DNA from: an uncultured Opitutaceae bacterium
GTDB lineage: Bacteria > Verrucomicrobiota > Verrucomicrobiia > Opitutales > Opitutaceae
Assembly: GCA_903862935.1 (NCBI GenBank)
Contig: CAIOZY010000033.1
Coordinates: forward strand, 1-53,010
Length of the DNA: 53,010 nucleotides
Direction of reading: 5' to 3'
Positions 1 through 13,316 of this stretch are shown piece after piece. The position numbers and the translations under genes are program-made. Under the pieces are notes generated by a model, which saw only the letters and a program-made list of their open reading frames with translations, had not been told where the DNA came from and did not search any database. Positions within the stretch are counted from its first letter, which is position 1. Each line of letters begins with the position of its first letter.

Positions 1-161
1 ATAACAATCTGGAAGCAGGCACCCCGGAATCCTTCAACGTCCTCATCAAGGAAATGCAATCCCTCGGCCTCGACGTCCGGCCCGGCCGCAAGGGCTCCAC
101 TCACGGCTCCGGCATGACCGGCGGCCTGGATGATTATTCCCTCGATGATCTCACACTCTGA
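1..161 (+). CDS. rpoB: RNA polymerase beta subunit, C-terminal end (partial)
   Basis: Reading from base 3, the codons give a typical RpoB C-terminus: a [18 protein letters not shown]-type stretch, a Gly/Ser-rich segment, and an acidic tail ending at a TGA at 159-161. RpoB forms the other half of the polymerase active-site cleft with RpoC, which starts 47 bases later, the usual rpoB-rpoC order. Only about 52 residues are in the window. The three glutamate codons here are all GAA, unlike most of the window but like the first third of rpoC. Confidence 0.93.
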   Translation, partial: NNLEAGTPESFNVLIKEMQSLGLDVRPGRKGSTHGSGMTGGLDDYSLDDLTL

Positions 162-208
162 CACTTGCCCCGCGAACCCTTAACCTGACCCCAACCTTTC
201 TAACAAAA

Positions 209-4333
<4,125 letters not shown>

Positions 4334-4362
4334 CGGACCCTGTCCTAGACCCGATTCACGAC

Positions 4363-4398
4363 AGCCCCGGCCCGATTTTCGGCGCCGGGGCTTTTTTT
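4363..4398 (+). terminator. Intrinsic terminator of rpoBC
   Basis: A perfect 9-bp GC-rich stem (AGCCCCGGC at 4363-4371 with GCCGGGGCT at 4384-4392) is followed directly by T residues up to 4398. The loop can form a small inner helix (CCGA/TCGG). It lies 29 bases after the rpoC stop and should end the rpoB-rpoC transcript. Confidence 0.9.
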
Positions 4399-4427
4399 GC
4401 CCCGGATCGCTCCTCCTATGAATAGGC

Positions 4428-4455
4428 TTGCAAAAAGGGCACTTCACTTCACGAT
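4428..4455 (+). promoter_or_regulatory. Candidate promoter upstream of the cyclodeaminase gene
   Basis: TTGCAA (4428-4433) and CACGAT (4450-4455) are separated by 16 bases. This closely matches the architecture of the candidate rpsL promoter (TTGCCG, 16 bases, TACGAT). A start near 4462 would give RNA that runs straight into the terminator hairpin at 4509. No experiment supports it; the call rests on this internal similarity. Confidence 0.4.
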
Positions 4456-4508
4456 CATTCTTCCTCCCGCCATAAAACTCCATGTCGAGCCTAGCTCCGT
4501 GGGGTTTC

Positions 4509-4540
4509 ACACCCGGCCCTCAAGGCCGGGTGTTTTTTTT
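4509..4540 (+). terminator. Second intrinsic terminator, possibly an attenuator
   Basis: A perfect 10-bp stem (4509-4518 with 4524-4533, ACACCCGGCC/GGCCGGGTGT) with a 5-base loop leads into a T-run to 4540. It lies 111 bases after the rpoBC terminator and 80 bases before the cyclodeaminase start. It is either a back-up terminator for rpoBC, the end of a short RNA begun near 4462, or an attenuator in the leader of the next gene. Apart from this and the candidate promoter, the 4334-4619 gap shows nothing recognisable. Confidence 0.8.
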
Positions 4541-4619
4541 CTCACAAGCAGTTTTTGGTTTTTTCTTACGGGCATTTTCTCCTCGCAAGGGGGTAGGGTA
4601 CAAAGAGCATGCTGTGCCA

Positions 4620-5594
4620 ATGGAACTGCTGTATCTTAGCCGCAGGGACGTGGAGGCCGCAGGGGTAGACATGTCCGAGGTTCTTCCGGCCGTCGACGAG
4701 GGGTTTCGCCTCAAGGGCCTCGGCAAGACCGAGATGCCCGCCAAGATCGGGATACACACGAGCCCCGATGCGTTCATCCATGCGATGCCGGCCTACGTGA
4801 GGGGCGTCGAGGCCGCCGGGATGAAGTGGGTCTCCGGCTACCCCTCCAACCCCTCCCGGGGCCTGCCTTACATAACCGGGCTCCTCATCCTAAACGACGC
4901 CCAGACGGGGCTACCTCTAGCAGTCATGGACTGCTCCTGGATCACAGCTATGCGGACGGGCGCCAGCGCCGGGGTTTCGGCCAAGTACTTGGCCGACCCG
5001 AAGAGCCGGATCGTCGGCATCCTCGGTTGCGGGGTCCAGAACCGGGCGGCGCTGCAAGCCCTAGTGAGGGTTCTGCCGGGCCTGGCGGAGGTTCGCTGCC
5101 GGGACATCGTGCCGTCCGCGTCCGAACGCTACATCGCCGAGATGAGCCAGCTCTTCCCCAAGCTTTGCTTCCGGACAGTCGGCACCGATCGCGAGATGAT
5201 CGACGAGGCCGATGTCGTTGTGACTGCGGTCCCCATAGTGCGCAGCCCGCAACCGGCCCTGGACGACGGAATGCTAAAACCCGGCGGCCTTGCGATCGCG
5301 CTCGACTACGACTCGGCATGGACCCCGGGGGCGATGCGGCAGTGCCGGTTCTTCTCGGACGATGTGGAGCAACTGCTCGAGACGCGCAAGCACGGGGCCT
5401 ATTTCGCGGGAATCCCGGACCGGGTCGACGGCGACTTGGGGGAACTCGCGGCCGGCTTAAAGCCCGGGCGGAGTGGATCGGGCGAACGGTACTTCTCCAT
5501 GAACATGGGAATAGCCGTGGACGACATGGTGACGGCCCCCCTGGTCTACCGGGCGGCCATTGCCAAGGGTATTGGCGTCCGTTTGCCCCTGTAG
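4620..5594 (+). CDS. Ornithine cyclodeaminase / mu-crystallin family protein
   Basis: The 324-residue product has the family layout: an N-terminal substrate region, MRTGASAGVSAKYLA, then a Rossmann dinucleotide motif (GILGCGVQNR), and a GIAVDDMV-type C-terminal segment. Family members are NAD(P)-dependent and act on ornithine, alanine, imino acids or related substrates, so the exact reaction cannot be assigned. The frame is open upstream to an ATG at 4482, but that region spans the terminator hairpin, so the start at 4620 is preferred. The gene sits alone between rpoBC and the ribosomal operon, an unusual place for this family. Its codon use matches the downstream genes. Confidence 0.85.
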   Translation: MELLYLSRRDVEAAGVDMSEVLPAVDEGFRLKGLGKTEMPAKIGIHTSPDAFIHAMPAYVRGVEAAGMKWVSGYPSNPSRGLPYITGLLILNDAQTGLPLAVMDCSWITAMRTGASAGVSAKYLADPKSRIVGILGCGVQNRAALQALVRVLPGLAEVRCRDIVPSASERYIAEMSQLFPKLCFRTVGTDREMIDEADVVVTAVPIVRSPQPALDDGMLKPGGLAIALDYDSAWTPGAMRQCRFFSDDVEQLLETRKHGAYFAGIPDRVDGDLGELAAGLKPGRSGSGERYFSMNMGIAVDDMVTAPLVYRAAIAKGIGVRLPL

Positions 5595-5832
5595 GGTTCG
5601 GCCTCGGCTCTCCTAATTGGGCGAGAGACAAGCCACTTGGGCCGAAGCGGACTCTCGGGAATTCCGGTTTTCCAAGGCCGCGGCCCACGGATTTCTCCTT
5701 TGGCGGCAAGGCGATCGGGCTCCGGGCTGGAAGTGAGATAAGGCACCGCTGGGACGGTTCTTGCCTATTTTGCTTGCGCCTAGTGGGGCGGTTGCGATTT
5801 GCTCAACCTTTCCCTCTCTTTTTTCGCACGTG

Positions 5833-5849
5833 TCCGACTTCAAGTCGGA
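5833..5849. repeat. 17-bp palindrome upstream of the S10-region promoter
   Basis: TCCGACTT and AAGTCGGA flank a single C, giving an 8-bp perfect inverted repeat. It lies about 75 bases upstream of the -35 element of the candidate rpsL promoter. It could be an operator or a small hairpin; there is no strong T-run after it, so a terminator is less likely. Confidence 0.4.
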
Positions 5850-5922
5850 TGACGTTTTCCCTTCGCGGGACGGGTGAAAACCCCGAATTTCGCGATACCA
5901 GACACTTTTCGCCAAAAAGTTC

Positions 5923-5950
5923 TTGCCGGGCTTTTGACGGAAGGTACGAT
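5923..5950 (+). promoter_or_regulatory. Promoter of the ribosomal protein operon
   Basis: A TTGCCG -35 (5923-5928) and a TACGAT -10 (5945-5950) are spaced by 16 bases. Transcription would start near 5957, leaving a leader of about 35 bases before rpsL. No other promoter of similar quality was seen before the operon, which then runs with short gaps to 24636. Confidence 0.55.
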
Positions 5951-5991
5951 TCACCTCTTTTCCCAAATTCTCACTCTCTAATTTCATCCGC

Positions 5992-6381
5992 ATGCCAACC
6001 ATCAGCCAACTCGTTCGCAAAGGCCGTCGCCAGGTGCGCGCCAAGTCGAAGTCACCGGCTTTGACGGGCAGCCCGTTCCGGAGGGGTGTTTGCGTGCAGG
6101 TGATGACCCGAACCCCCAAGAAGCCCAATTCGGCTATCCGCAAGGTCGCCAAGGTCCGCCTGACCAATGGCAATGAGGTGATTTCCTACATTCCCGACGA
6201 GGGCCACAACCTGCAGGAGCACTCGATCGTCCTGGTCCGGGGCGGCCGCGTCAAGGACCTGCCCGGCGTGCGCTACCACATCGTCCGGGGGACCCTGGAT
6301 GCGACCGGCGTCGAGAAGCGCCGCCGCAGCCGCTCGAAGTACGGCGTCAAGCGCCCGAAAGAGGTCAAGAAGACAGCCTGA
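5992..6381 (+). CDS. rpsL: 30S ribosomal protein S12
   Basis: S12 sits at the decoding centre and affects accuracy. The 129 residues carry the two conserved decoding loops, TPKKPNSA and [13 protein letters not shown]; the aspartate of the second loop is methylthiolated in many bacteria. The end is a basic KYGVKRPKE tail. There is no clear Shine-Dalgarno before the ATG. It is the first gene of the operon, followed by rpsG after 23 bases. Confidence 0.97.
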   Translation: MPTISQLVRKGRRQVRAKSKSPALTGSPFRRGVCVQVMTRTPKKPNSAIRKVAKVRLTNGNEVISYIPDEGHNLQEHSIVLVRGGRVKDLPGVRYHIVRGTLDATGVEKRRRSRSKYGVKRPKEVKKTA

Positions 6382-6404
6382 CCCTGCGAAAAGGAACCTG
6401 ACCC

Positions 6405-6878
6405 ATGTCTCGTCGTCATAGAGCCGTAAAGCGCGAATCAATCCCCGACATCCGCTACCAGAGCCCTCTGGTCGCCCATTTGGTCAATGTCGTGATGAAG
6501 CAGGGCAAGAAGAACCTCTCCCAGCGGATCGTCTACGGAGCGTTCGCCAAGGTCTCCGAGAAACTCGAGAAGGGCGATCCGGTGGATCTGCTGCTTGGAG
6601 CGCTCGAAAACGCCCGTCCGCGCCTTGAGGTCAAGAGCCGCCGCGTCGGTGGCGCCACCTACCAGGTGCCGGTCGAGATTTCATTTGAGCGCCAGGAGAG
6701 CCTAGCCCTGAGATGGATCGTGGCCGCAGCCAGCGCCCGCAAGGGCGTGCCGCTGAAGGACGCCCTCGCCGCCGAGATCGTCGACGCTTACAATAACACG
6801 GGGACGGTGGTCAAAAAGAAGGAAGACACCCACAAGATGGCCCAGGCGAACCGCGCCTTCGCCCATTTTCGCTGGTAA
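6405..6878 (+). CDS. rpsG: 30S ribosomal protein S7
   Basis: S7 organises the 3' domain of 16S rRNA near the E site. The 157-residue length is standard, and the family motifs [29 protein letters not shown] and [10 protein letters not shown] are present in shortened form as expected. An AAGGA stands 9-10 bases before the ATG. It lies between rpsL and fusA, the classic str-operon order. Confidence 0.97.
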   Translation: MSRRHRAVKRESIPDIRYQSPLVAHLVNVVMKQGKKNLSQRIVYGAFAKVSEKLEKGDPVDLLLGALENARPRLEVKSRRVGGATYQVPVEISFERQESLALRWIVAAASARKGVPLKDALAAEIVDAYNNTGTVVKKKEDTHKMAQANRAFAHFRW

Positions 6879-6890
6879 GGATCCGCCCGC

Positions 6891-9089
6891 ATGTCCGTCG
6901 CCTCCGACAGTCCCCAGCTTACCGTCGTCACCGACAAGGCCAAGATTGCCTCGGTTAATTCGCCGAACCGTCCGTTCCCGCTTGAGTGGACGCGAAACAT
7001 CGGGATTGCGGCCCACATCGACGCCGGCAAGACGACCACGACTGAGCGCATCCTGTTCTACTCTGGCGCGGTCCATAAGATGGGTGAGGTCCACGATGGA
7101 AACACCGTGACCGACTGGATGGAGCAGGAGCGCGAGCGCGGCATCACGATCACGGCCGCCGCCATCTCCTGCGCCTGGAACGCCTCCTGCGGCCCCTGGA
7201 AGGGGATCAAGCAGAGGATCAACATCATCGACACCCCCGGGCACGTCGACTTCACCGCCGAGGTCGAGCGCTCCCTGCGGGTCCTCGATGGAGCTATCGC
7301 CGTTTTTGACGCCGTCGCCGGCGTCCAGCCCCAGTCTGAGACCGTCTGGCGTCAGGCCAACAAGTACCGGGTGCCGCGGATTGCCTTCATCAACAAGATG
7401 GACCGCGTCGGGGCCGACTTTCACCGGGCCGTCGACGACATCCGCACGAAGCTCAAGGGCAACGCCCATCCGCTGTTTCTGCCGATCGGAGCTGAGGAGC
7501 ACTTCACGGGTCTGATCGACCTGGTCCAGATGGTCGCCTACATCTTCCCGCCGGAGAAGGACGATCCTCTCGGCCTGAATCCGGTGTCGACGCCGATTCC
7601 GGATGCCATGCTGTCCGAGGCTAAGGAGTACCGCGAGAAGCTGATCGAGGCGGTGGCGGACTTCGACGATGGGGTCGCCCATAAGTTCCTGAGCGGGGAG
7701 GAGATCACGCAGGAGGAGTTCATCCTGGCGATCCGCAAGGCGACCATCTCACTCAACTTCTGCGGCGTCGTCCCCGGCTCTGCCTTCAAGAAGAAGGGCG
7801 TCCAGCGGCTTCTCGACTGCGTCGTCAACTACCTGCCCAGCCCGATCGACGTTCCCCCCATGAAGGGCCAGGACAGCGACGGCAAGGAGGTCATGGCGGT
7901 GGTCGACGACAAGAAAAAGCTGGCGGGGCTGGCGTTCAAGCTCTGGAGCGACCCCTTTGTCGGCAAGATCGTGTTTTTCCGCGTCTATACCGGCGTGGTC
8001 AAACGGGGCATGTCGATGTACAACCCGCGGACGCGCCGCAGCGAGCGCGTATCGCGCCTTGTGCTGATGCGCGCGATCGAGCGCGAGGAAATCGACGTCG
8101 CCTACGCCGGGGACATCTGCGCCCTGGTCGGGGTCAAGGACGTGATCACCGGCGACACGCTTTGCGACGAGGATTTTGACATCCGCCTAGAGCCGCCGTC
8201 CTTCCCGGAGCCCGTGATCTCGATGTCGATCGAGCCGAACTCCAAGGCCGACCAAGAGAAGATGGGAACGGCCCTCCAGCGCTTGGTTGCGGAGGATCCC
8301 ACGCTGAAGGTCTCCACCGACCCGGACAGCGGGCAGACGATCCTCTCCGGGATGGGGGAACTCCACCTGGACATCATCCGCGACCGGATGAAGCGCGAAT
8401 TTAAGGTTGAGGCAACAGCCGGCAAGCCCCAGATCGCCTACCGAGAGACCGTCACGAAGTTGGCCGAGGGCGAGGGCAAGTTCATCCGCCAGTCGGGCGG
8501 CAAGGGTCAGTACGGGCACGTCTGTATCACGCTGGAACCCAACGAAAAGGGCAAGGGAGTCGAGGTCCTAGACGAGATCGTCGGCGGCACCATCCCGAAG
8601 GAATTCATCAAGCCGTCAATCGCCGGTATCATGGAGGGCTGCAACAACGGCACGATCGCGGGGCACCCGGTTGTCGACGTGAAGGTCAAGATCGTCGATG
8701 GCTCCTACCACGAGGTCGATTCCTCAGAGCTCGCATTCAAGATGGCTGGGATCTTCGCCCTCAAAGAGGCGATGAAGAAGGCTGGCCCTATCCTGCTTGA
8801 GCCGATCATGGCGGTTGAGGTCACCACGCCCGAGGAGTATCAGGGCGACCTCATCGGCGACATCAACCGCCGCCGGGGCAGCGTCCACGGCATGGAAAAC
8901 AAGGCCGGAGCGTGCATCATCACTTCTGCGGTGCCGCTCGAGACCCTGTTCGGCTATGTCACCGACATTCGCTCCCTTTCCAAGGGTCGCGCCAGTGCCG
9001 CGATCACGCCCTCCCATTTTGAACAAGTGCCCGCATCGCTCCTGACCAAGATCGTCGAGAACACCACCAGGGCTCCGGCCCGCAGCTAA
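6891..9089 (+). CDS. fusA: Elongation factor G
   Basis: EF-G is the GTPase that drives translocation. The 732 residues are longer than the usual ~700, mainly because of about 33 extra residues before the G domain. Motifs seen: [11 protein letters not shown] (from residue 41), [18 protein letters not shown] and NKMD. Domain IV carries [11 protein letters not shown]. There is a small insertion (CGPWKGIKQ) before the G3 motif. It follows rpsG by 12 bases and precedes rpsJ by 19. No tuf gene is present between fusA and rpsJ, where many bacteria have one. Confidence 0.96.
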   Translation: MSVASDSPQLTVVTDKAKIASVNSPNRPFPLEWTRNIGIAAHIDAGKTTTTERILFYSGAVHKMGEVHDGNTVTDWMEQERERGITITAAAISCAWNASCGPWKGIKQRINIIDTPGHVDFTAEVERSLRVLDGAIAVFDAVAGVQPQSETVWRQANKYRVPRIAFINKMDRVGADFHRAVDDIRTKLKGNAHPLFLPIGAEEHFTGLIDLVQMVAYIFPPEKDDPLGLNPVSTPIPDAMLSEAKEYREKLIEAVADFDDGVAHKFLSGEEITQEEFILAIRKATISLNFCGVVPGSAFKKKGVQRLLDCVVNYLPSPIDVPPMKGQDSDGKEVMAVVDDKKKLAGLAFKLWSDPFVGKIVFFRVYTGVVKRGMSMYNPRTRRSERVSRLVLMRAIEREEIDVAYAGDICALVGVKDVITGDTLCDEDFDIRLEPPSFPEPVISMSIEPNSKADQEKMGTALQRLVAEDPTLKVSTDPDSGQTILSGMGELHLDIIRDRMKREFKVEATAGKPQIAYRETVTKLAEGEGKFIRQSGGKGQYGHVCITLEPNEKGKGVEVLDEIVGGTIPKEFIKPSIAGIMEGCNNGTIAGHPVVDVKVKIVDGSYHEVDSSELAFKMAGIFALKEAMKKAGPILLEPIMAVEVTTPEEYQGDLIGDINRRRGSVHGMENKAGACIITSAVPLETLFGYVTDIRSLSKGRASAAITPSHFEQVPASLLTKIVENTTRAPARS

Positions 9090-9108
9090 CCCCCGTTCTT
9101 TTTCGCTC

Positions 9109-9417
9109 ATGAAAGGCCAACGCATCCGCATCAAGCTCCAGGGTTTTGACTACCGAGTCATCGATCAGTCGGCCCAGGACATCGTCGAAACCGCCAAGCG
9201 TTCCGGCGCCCGCGTTTCCGGCCCCATCCCGCTTCCGACTCACATCGACAAGCTCTCCGTCAACCGTTCGCCCCACGTGGACAAGAAGTCGATGGAGCAG
9301 TTTGAGACGCGTACCCACAAGCGGCTCATCGATATCATCGAGCCCACGGCCCAAACCGTGGATGAACTCAAGAAACTCAACCTCCCCTCCGGCGTCGACA
9401 TCACCATTAACGTCTAA
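9109..9417 (+). CDS. rpsJ: 30S ribosomal protein S10
   Basis: S10 is a head protein of the 30S subunit and, with NusB, part of antitermination complexes (family knowledge). The 102 residues include the usual [14 protein letters not shown] start and the [21 protein letters not shown] segment. It is followed by a 113-base structured gap rather than immediately by rplC. Confidence 0.96.
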   Translation: MKGQRIRIKLQGFDYRVIDQSAQDIVETAKRSGARVSGPIPLPTHIDKLSVNRSPHVDKKSMEQFETRTHKRLIDIIEPTAQTVDELKKLNLPSGVDITINV

Positions 9418-9440
9418 AGTCCAAAATTAGCAGATGCCCA

Positions 9441-9521
9441 CCCGCATCCGCCCCCTCCGGGGCCGAAGCGGGCCCCCGGGCCTTCTAATGTAGGTCTCAA
9501 AACGGAAAACTTTCCACCTAC
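9441..9521 (+). promoter_or_regulatory. Structured RNA leader between rpsJ and rplC
   Basis: Two hairpins can be drawn in the 113-base gap. The first is CCCGC (9441-9445) with GCGGG (9468-9472), containing CCCC/GGGG. The second is GTAGGT (9490-9495) with ACCTAC (9516-9521), enclosing GGAAA (9504-9508) and TTTCC (9511-9515). The second ends 9 bases before the rplC ATG, so it could control translation. Other gaps inside this operon are mostly under 30 bases. A ribosomal-protein autoregulation site is a plausible role, but the binding protein is unknown. Confidence 0.5.
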
Positions 9522-9530
9522 CGCTTAGCC

Positions 9531-10181
9531 ATGATCTCCTCCCTACTCGGCAAAAAAATCGGCATGACCCAGGTCTATGACGCGCAAAACGTCCTAGTCC
9601 CGGTCACCGTGGTCGAAGCCGGGCCCTGCGCTGTAGTCCAGGTGAAGACCGAGCAAAACGACGGCTACAACGCCGTCCAGCTCGGCTTCTCCTCAAAAAA
9701 GGCTAAGAACGCGAGCAAGGCCGAACAGAGCCACGCGAAGAAAGCCGGTCTTGAGCAGGCCCCCCGGGTCCTCAGCGAGGTTCGCCTCCCCGGGGCCCCT
9801 GAACTGAAGGTGGGCGATGTCGTCACCGTCGCGGCCTTCGCAGAGGGCCAGCTCGTGGACGTCATCGGAATCACCAAGGGCAAGGGCTTCCAAGGGGTCG
9901 TCAAGCGCTTCAGGGTCGCCGGCGGCCCGGCCGCCCACGGCTCCATGTTCCACCGCCGCATCGGTTCGATCGGCATGCGCCAGACTCCCGGCCGCTCCTG
10001 GAAGAACCAGTCGATGCCCGGGCACATGGGCAGCGAACGCCGCACGATGCAGAATCTGCGGGTCGTCAAGGTGATCGCGGACAAGAATCTCCTCCTGGTA
10101 AAGGGCGCTATTCCCGGCGCGAACGGGGGCGACGTGATCGTCCGAAGCGCCATCAAGGGCCAGCCTAAGCCGACCGCCTAA
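9531..10181 (+). CDS. rplC: 50S ribosomal protein L3
   Basis: L3 reaches into the peptidyl transferase centre. The 216 residues show the family signature: [13 protein letters not shown] at the start, [14 protein letters not shown] in the middle, and FHRRIGSIG...[14 protein letters not shown] in the long loop. The start is preceded by the structured leader and no Shine-Dalgarno. rplD follows after 23 bases. Confidence 0.97.
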   Translation: MISSLLGKKIGMTQVYDAQNVLVPVTVVEAGPCAVVQVKTEQNDGYNAVQLGFSSKKAKNASKAEQSHAKKAGLEQAPRVLSEVRLPGAPELKVGDVVTVAAFAEGQLVDVIGITKGKGFQGVVKRFRVAGGPAAHGSMFHRRIGSIGMRQTPGRSWKNQSMPGHMGSERRTMQNLRVVKVIADKNLLLVKGAIPGANGGDVIVRSAIKGQPKPTA

Positions 10182-10204
10182 CCCGAAGAGGATCCACAGC
10201 CGCT

Positions 10205-10840
10205 ATGAAACTCAAGATTTTCAACGCCGATGGCACGCAGAGCCGCGAAGAGGAATTCGCGGGCCTCCCGACCTTTGAAGGCGGGAAGGGTCTGCAGGCC
10301 GTCAAGGAAGTGATCGTCGCGATCCGGGCCAACATGCGCCAGGGAACGCATTCCACAAAGACCCGCGGAGAAGTCCGCGGCGGCGGCAGGAAGCCGTGGC
10401 GCCAGAAGGGTACCGGTCGCGCCCGCGCCGGCTCAAGCCGCTCGCCCCTCTGGGGCGGTGGTGGCGTCGTCTTCGGCCCGAAGCCCAGGGACTATTCGAA
10501 GAAGATCAACGACAAGGTTAAGGCCCTCGCGTTCAGCCGAGCGCTCTTCGACCGCGCCGTTGCCGGCGAGATCGCGGTGATCGAGGCCTTCAAGGCCAGC
10601 CCCGCCAAGACCAAAGCCGTGAACCTGGTCGTCGGCCGGATCGCCCCCAAGGGCAAGGTCCTGTTGGTCGATGCCCCCTTCGGGGTCGAGACCCGCCGGG
10701 CCGCCCGCAACATCGAGCGGGTGATGCTTCAGGAGGCTTCCAAGCTCAACACCCTCGATCTGGCGCAGTACCAGCACATCATCGTCAGCTCGAAGGCACT
10801 CGAGACGATCCTTTCCCGGGTCAACGGAGGAACCAACTGA
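10205..10840 (+). CDS. rplD: 50S ribosomal protein L4
   Basis: L4 lines the exit tunnel with L22. The 211 residues carry the tunnel-loop signature [32 protein letters not shown] followed by [18 protein letters not shown]. Both are quoted in part from the visible translation. A GAGGA precedes the start. The stop codon TGA shares one base with the ATG of rplW, so translation is probably coupled. In E. coli L4 represses this operon; whether it does here is unknown. Confidence 0.97.
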   Translation: MKLKIFNADGTQSREEEFAGLPTFEGGKGLQAVKEVIVAIRANMRQGTHSTKTRGEVRGGGRKPWRQKGTGRARAGSSRSPLWGGGGVVFGPKPRDYSKKINDKVKALAFSRALFDRAVAGEIAVIEAFKASPAKTKAVNLVVGRIAPKGKVLLVDAPFGVETRRAARNIERVMLQEASKLNTLDLAQYQHIIVSSKALETILSRVNGGTN

Positions 10841-11121
10841 TGCATCCCGACCACGTCCTCAAGTCAGTCCGATTGACGGAGAAGGCCAACAAGCTCTCCT
10901 CGGAGCTTGGCCAGTACACGTTCGAGGTTTTCTCCGGCGTGACTAAGCACGCCATCGCGCAGGCGGTGGAGGAGGCCTTCAAGGTCACCGTGCGCCGGGT
11001 CAACGTGATGAACTACCCGGGCAAGAACAAGCGCGGCCGCAACGGACGCCCGAGCACGACCTCCGAATACAAGAAGGCGGTCGTGACCCTGAAGGCCGGC
11101 GACAAGATCGAGCTCATGTGA
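10840..11121 (+). CDS. rplW: 50S ribosomal protein L23
   Basis: L23 sits at the tunnel exit and docks trigger factor and SRP (family knowledge). The 93 residues include LTEKANKLSSELGQYTFEV and VNVMNYPGKNKRGRNGRPST. GGAGGA lies about 9 bases before the ATG, inside the end of rplD, and the two genes overlap by one base. Confidence 0.95.
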   Translation: MHPDHVLKSVRLTEKANKLSSELGQYTFEVFSGVTKHAIAQAVEEAFKVTVRRVNVMNYPGKNKRGRNGRPSTTSEYKKAVVTLKAGDKIELM

Positions 11122-11146
11122 TCGGCCCGTCCCGGAAAACACTACC

Positions 11147-12013
11147 ATGGCCATTAAAATCTTTCGTCCCCTAACGCCCGCCGGGCGCTTCACCGAGCTG
11201 AACCACCGCGAGGGACTCAGCCGCAAGCGGCCTGAGCGCGCTCTTCTCGAGTCGTATGGAAAGAGCGGCGGCCGCAACGTCTACGGCCGCGTGACCTCCC
11301 GCCACCGCGGCGGCGGCCACAAGCGTCTGTACCGGATTATCGACTTCAAGCGCGACCTGCTCGACCAGACGGCCCGCGTCCAGGCGATCGAATACGATCC
11401 GAACCGCACCGCGAACCTAGCCCTGGTGGCCTACACCGGCGGCGAGAAGCGCTATATCCTGGCGCCCGAGGGCCTGAAGGTCGGCTCGACGATCATCGCC
11501 TCCGATAAGGCGACGACCAACGACTTCCTGGTCGGCAACAACTTCCCGCTGGAGATCATCCCGCCGTCGACCCGAGTCCACGCGGTTGAGCTGGTCCCGG
11601 GCCGTGGCGCCCAGATTGCGCGCTGTGCCGGGGCCTCCCTTGAACTGATCGCGGTCGAAAACGGCCAGGCCCAGCTCAAGATGCCCTCTGGCGAGCTGCG
11701 GCTCGTCCACGCGAAGTGCCGTGCCACGATCGGCATCGTCGGCAACGCCGACCACAACAAGCAGTCTCTGGGCAAGGCGGGCCGCAAGCGCTGGCTCGGC
11801 AAGCGCCCGCACGTTCGCGGCATGGCGATGAATCCGGTCGACCACCCCAACGGCGGCGGCCAGGGCAAGTCAAAGGGCGGCGGCGGCCGGCAGCAGCTCG
11901 TCTCGCCCTGGGGTCAGCTCGCCAAGGGCTTCCCGACCCGGCGCCGGTCGAAGCTGTCGAACCGGTCCATCATCCTCCACCACAACGGTCGCAAGCCGCG
12001 CGGCCAGAAGTAA
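11147..12013 (+). CDS. rplB: 50S ribosomal protein L2
   Basis: L2 is essential for subunit joining and peptidyl transfer. The 288 residues are a little longer than usual. They show the RNA-binding motifs SGGRNVYGRVTSRHRGGGHK and the C-terminal VRGMAMNPVDHPNGGG loop that contains the conserved histidine. rpsS follows after 9 bases. Confidence 0.97.
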   Translation: MAIKIFRPLTPAGRFTELNHREGLSRKRPERALLESYGKSGGRNVYGRVTSRHRGGGHKRLYRIIDFKRDLLDQTARVQAIEYDPNRTANLALVAYTGGEKRYILAPEGLKVGSTIIASDKATTNDFLVGNNFPLEIIPPSTRVHAVELVPGRGAQIARCAGASLELIAVENGQAQLKMPSGELRLVHAKCRATIGIVGNADHNKQSLGKAGRKRWLGKRPHVRGMAMNPVDHPNGGGQGKSKGGGGRQQLVSPWGQLAKGFPTRRRSKLSNRSIILHHNGRKPRGQK

Positions 12014-12022
12014 CCACTCCCC

Positions 12023-12298
12023 ATGGCACGTTCCATCAAGAAGGGCTTCTTCGTCGACTACCACCTTTCCGAGAAGATCGAGAAGGCGGCGAAAGCCGGC
12101 ACGAAGAAACCGATACAAACCTGGTCCCGCCGCTCGACCATCACGCCCGACTTCGTCGGCCACACGTTCAATGTGCACAACGGCAAGGCCTTCGTCGCCG
12201 TTTACGTCACCGAGAACATGGTCGGTCACAAGCTCGGGGAGTTCGCCCCGACCCGAATCTTCAAGGCGCACGGCGGTATGACCCGCAAGGAAATCTAA
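12023..12298 (+). CDS. rpsS: 30S ribosomal protein S19
   Basis: S19 contacts the A-site finger side of the 30S head together with S13. The 91 residues include [35 protein letters not shown] and [16 protein letters not shown]. The length is normal. rplV follows after 18 bases. Confidence 0.96.
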   Translation: MARSIKKGFFVDYHLSEKIEKAAKAGTKKPIQTWSRRSTITPDFVGHTFNVHNGKAFVAVYVTENMVGHKLGEFAPTRIFKAHGGMTRKEI

Positions 12299-12316
12299 AC
12301 CCGGCCGCACGATCCC

Positions 12317-12658
12317 ATGGAAATCCAAGCACTCACCCGCTACGCGCGCATGTCGCCAAAGAAGATGCGCGAGGTCGCCCGCACGATCCAGGGGCGCAAG
12401 GCTCCCGCTGCCGTCGAGTACCTCATGCTCGTGCCGCGCAAGTCCGCCCGGCTCATCGCAAAGACAGTTAAGAGCGCGATCGCCAATGCCGAGAACAACG
12501 CCAACTTGTCCGCCGACTCCCTCACGGTGAAAAGCGCCGTAATCGAGAACGGACCGGTCATCAAACGCTTCAAGGCCGGTGCCCGCGGCACGGCGAAGCC
12601 TCGCGTCAAGAAGATGTCCCACATCCGCATCGTCCTGTCGGACGGAGCCGCCAACTAA
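12317..12658 (+). CDS. rplV: 50S ribosomal protein L22
   Basis: L22 places its long beta-hairpin in the exit tunnel. The 113 residues match the family: [20 protein letters not shown] at the start and the hairpin region [21 protein letters not shown] near the end. A longer frame of rpsC overlaps its tail but is not needed. Confidence 0.95.
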   Translation: MEIQALTRYARMSPKKMREVARTIQGRKAPAAVEYLMLVPRKSARLIAKTVKSAIANAENNANLSADSLTVKSAVIENGPVIKRFKAGARGTAKPRVKKMSHIRIVLSDGAAN

Positions 12659-12668
12659 TCCGAACACC

Positions 12669-13301
12669 ATGGGCCAAAAGACCAATCCGATCGGTTTCCG
12701 CCTCGCCGTCCGCAGAGACTGGCAGTCGCGCTGGTTCGCCAGCAAGAAGGACTTCCCTAAGCTCCTGAAGGAGGACCAGGTCATCCGCACGATGCTGATG
12801 GAGAAGCTGAAGCAGGCCTCCGTGCCCCGCATCTTCATCGAGCGGGCGTCCAACCGGGTCCGCGTTAAGATCTACACCGCCCGGCCGGGCATCGTCATCG
12901 GCCGCAAGGGCCAGGAGGTGGAGAACATCAAGGCTGCGCTGGCGAAACTGACCGACCGCGAGGTGCTCCTGGACATCCAGGAGGTCAAGAAGCCCGAGAT
13001 CGAGGCCCAACTCGTGGCCGAGAACGTCGCCCTGCAGCTGGAGCGTCGCATCGCGTTCCGCCGTGCCATGAAGAAGGCCGTCGAGATGGCCATGGCCCTT
13101 GGTGCCGATGGGATCAGGATCCAGTGCTCGGGCCGCCTCGGCGGTGCCGACATCGCACGCCGGGAGTGGCAGCGCAAGGGGCGTGTACCCCTGCACACGC
13201 TGCGGGAGAACATTGACTACGGATTTTCCGAGGCCCGTACCCTGTACGGCAAGATCGGTGTCAAGTGCTGGATTTGTAAGAAGGAAGCCGACGCCGCCTA
13301 A
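12669..13301 (+). CDS. rpsC: 30S ribosomal protein S3
   Basis: S3 forms part of the mRNA entry site. The chosen start gives [12 protein letters not shown], the standard S3 N-terminus, 10 bases after rplV; the open frame extends upstream to 12579 but only into rplV. The KH-domain signature [16 protein letters not shown] and the C-terminal [25 protein letters not shown] are visible. At 210 residues it is shorter than E. coli S3 (233), lacking much of the C-terminal tail. Confidence 0.96.
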   Translation: MGQKTNPIGFRLAVRRDWQSRWFASKKDFPKLLKEDQVIRTMLMEKLKQASVPRIFIERASNRVRVKIYTARPGIVIGRKGQEVENIKAALAKLTDREVLLDIQEVKKPEIEAQLVAENVALQLERRIAFRRAMKKAVEMAMALGADGIRIQCSGRLGGADIARREWQRKGRVPLHTLRENIDYGFSEARTLYGKIGVKCWICKKEADAA

Positions 13302-13316
13302 ACGAGGTAATTCACC

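Larger units (their letters stand above)
5595..5991 (+). other. Non-coding gap before the ribosomal operon
   Basis: I see no convincing gene in this 397-base gap. It holds a long imperfect hairpin right after the cyclodeaminase stop (TTCGGCC at 5597-5603 with GGCCGAA at 5640-5646, inner CTCTC/GAGAG), with no T-run. It also holds a 17-base palindrome (5833-5849) and the promoter at 5923-5950. The sequence is noticeably more AT-rich towards the promoter. Confidence 0.6.

Noticed and set aside
4482-4619. N-terminal extension of the cyclodeaminase from an ATG at 4482
   Set aside because: The extra 46 residues read through a strong terminator hairpin and do not resemble the family N-terminus; kept only as a possible leader frame.
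5597-5646. Hairpin after the cyclodeaminase stop as an intrinsic terminator
   Set aside because: The helix is imperfect and no T-run follows; reported only as part of the gap.
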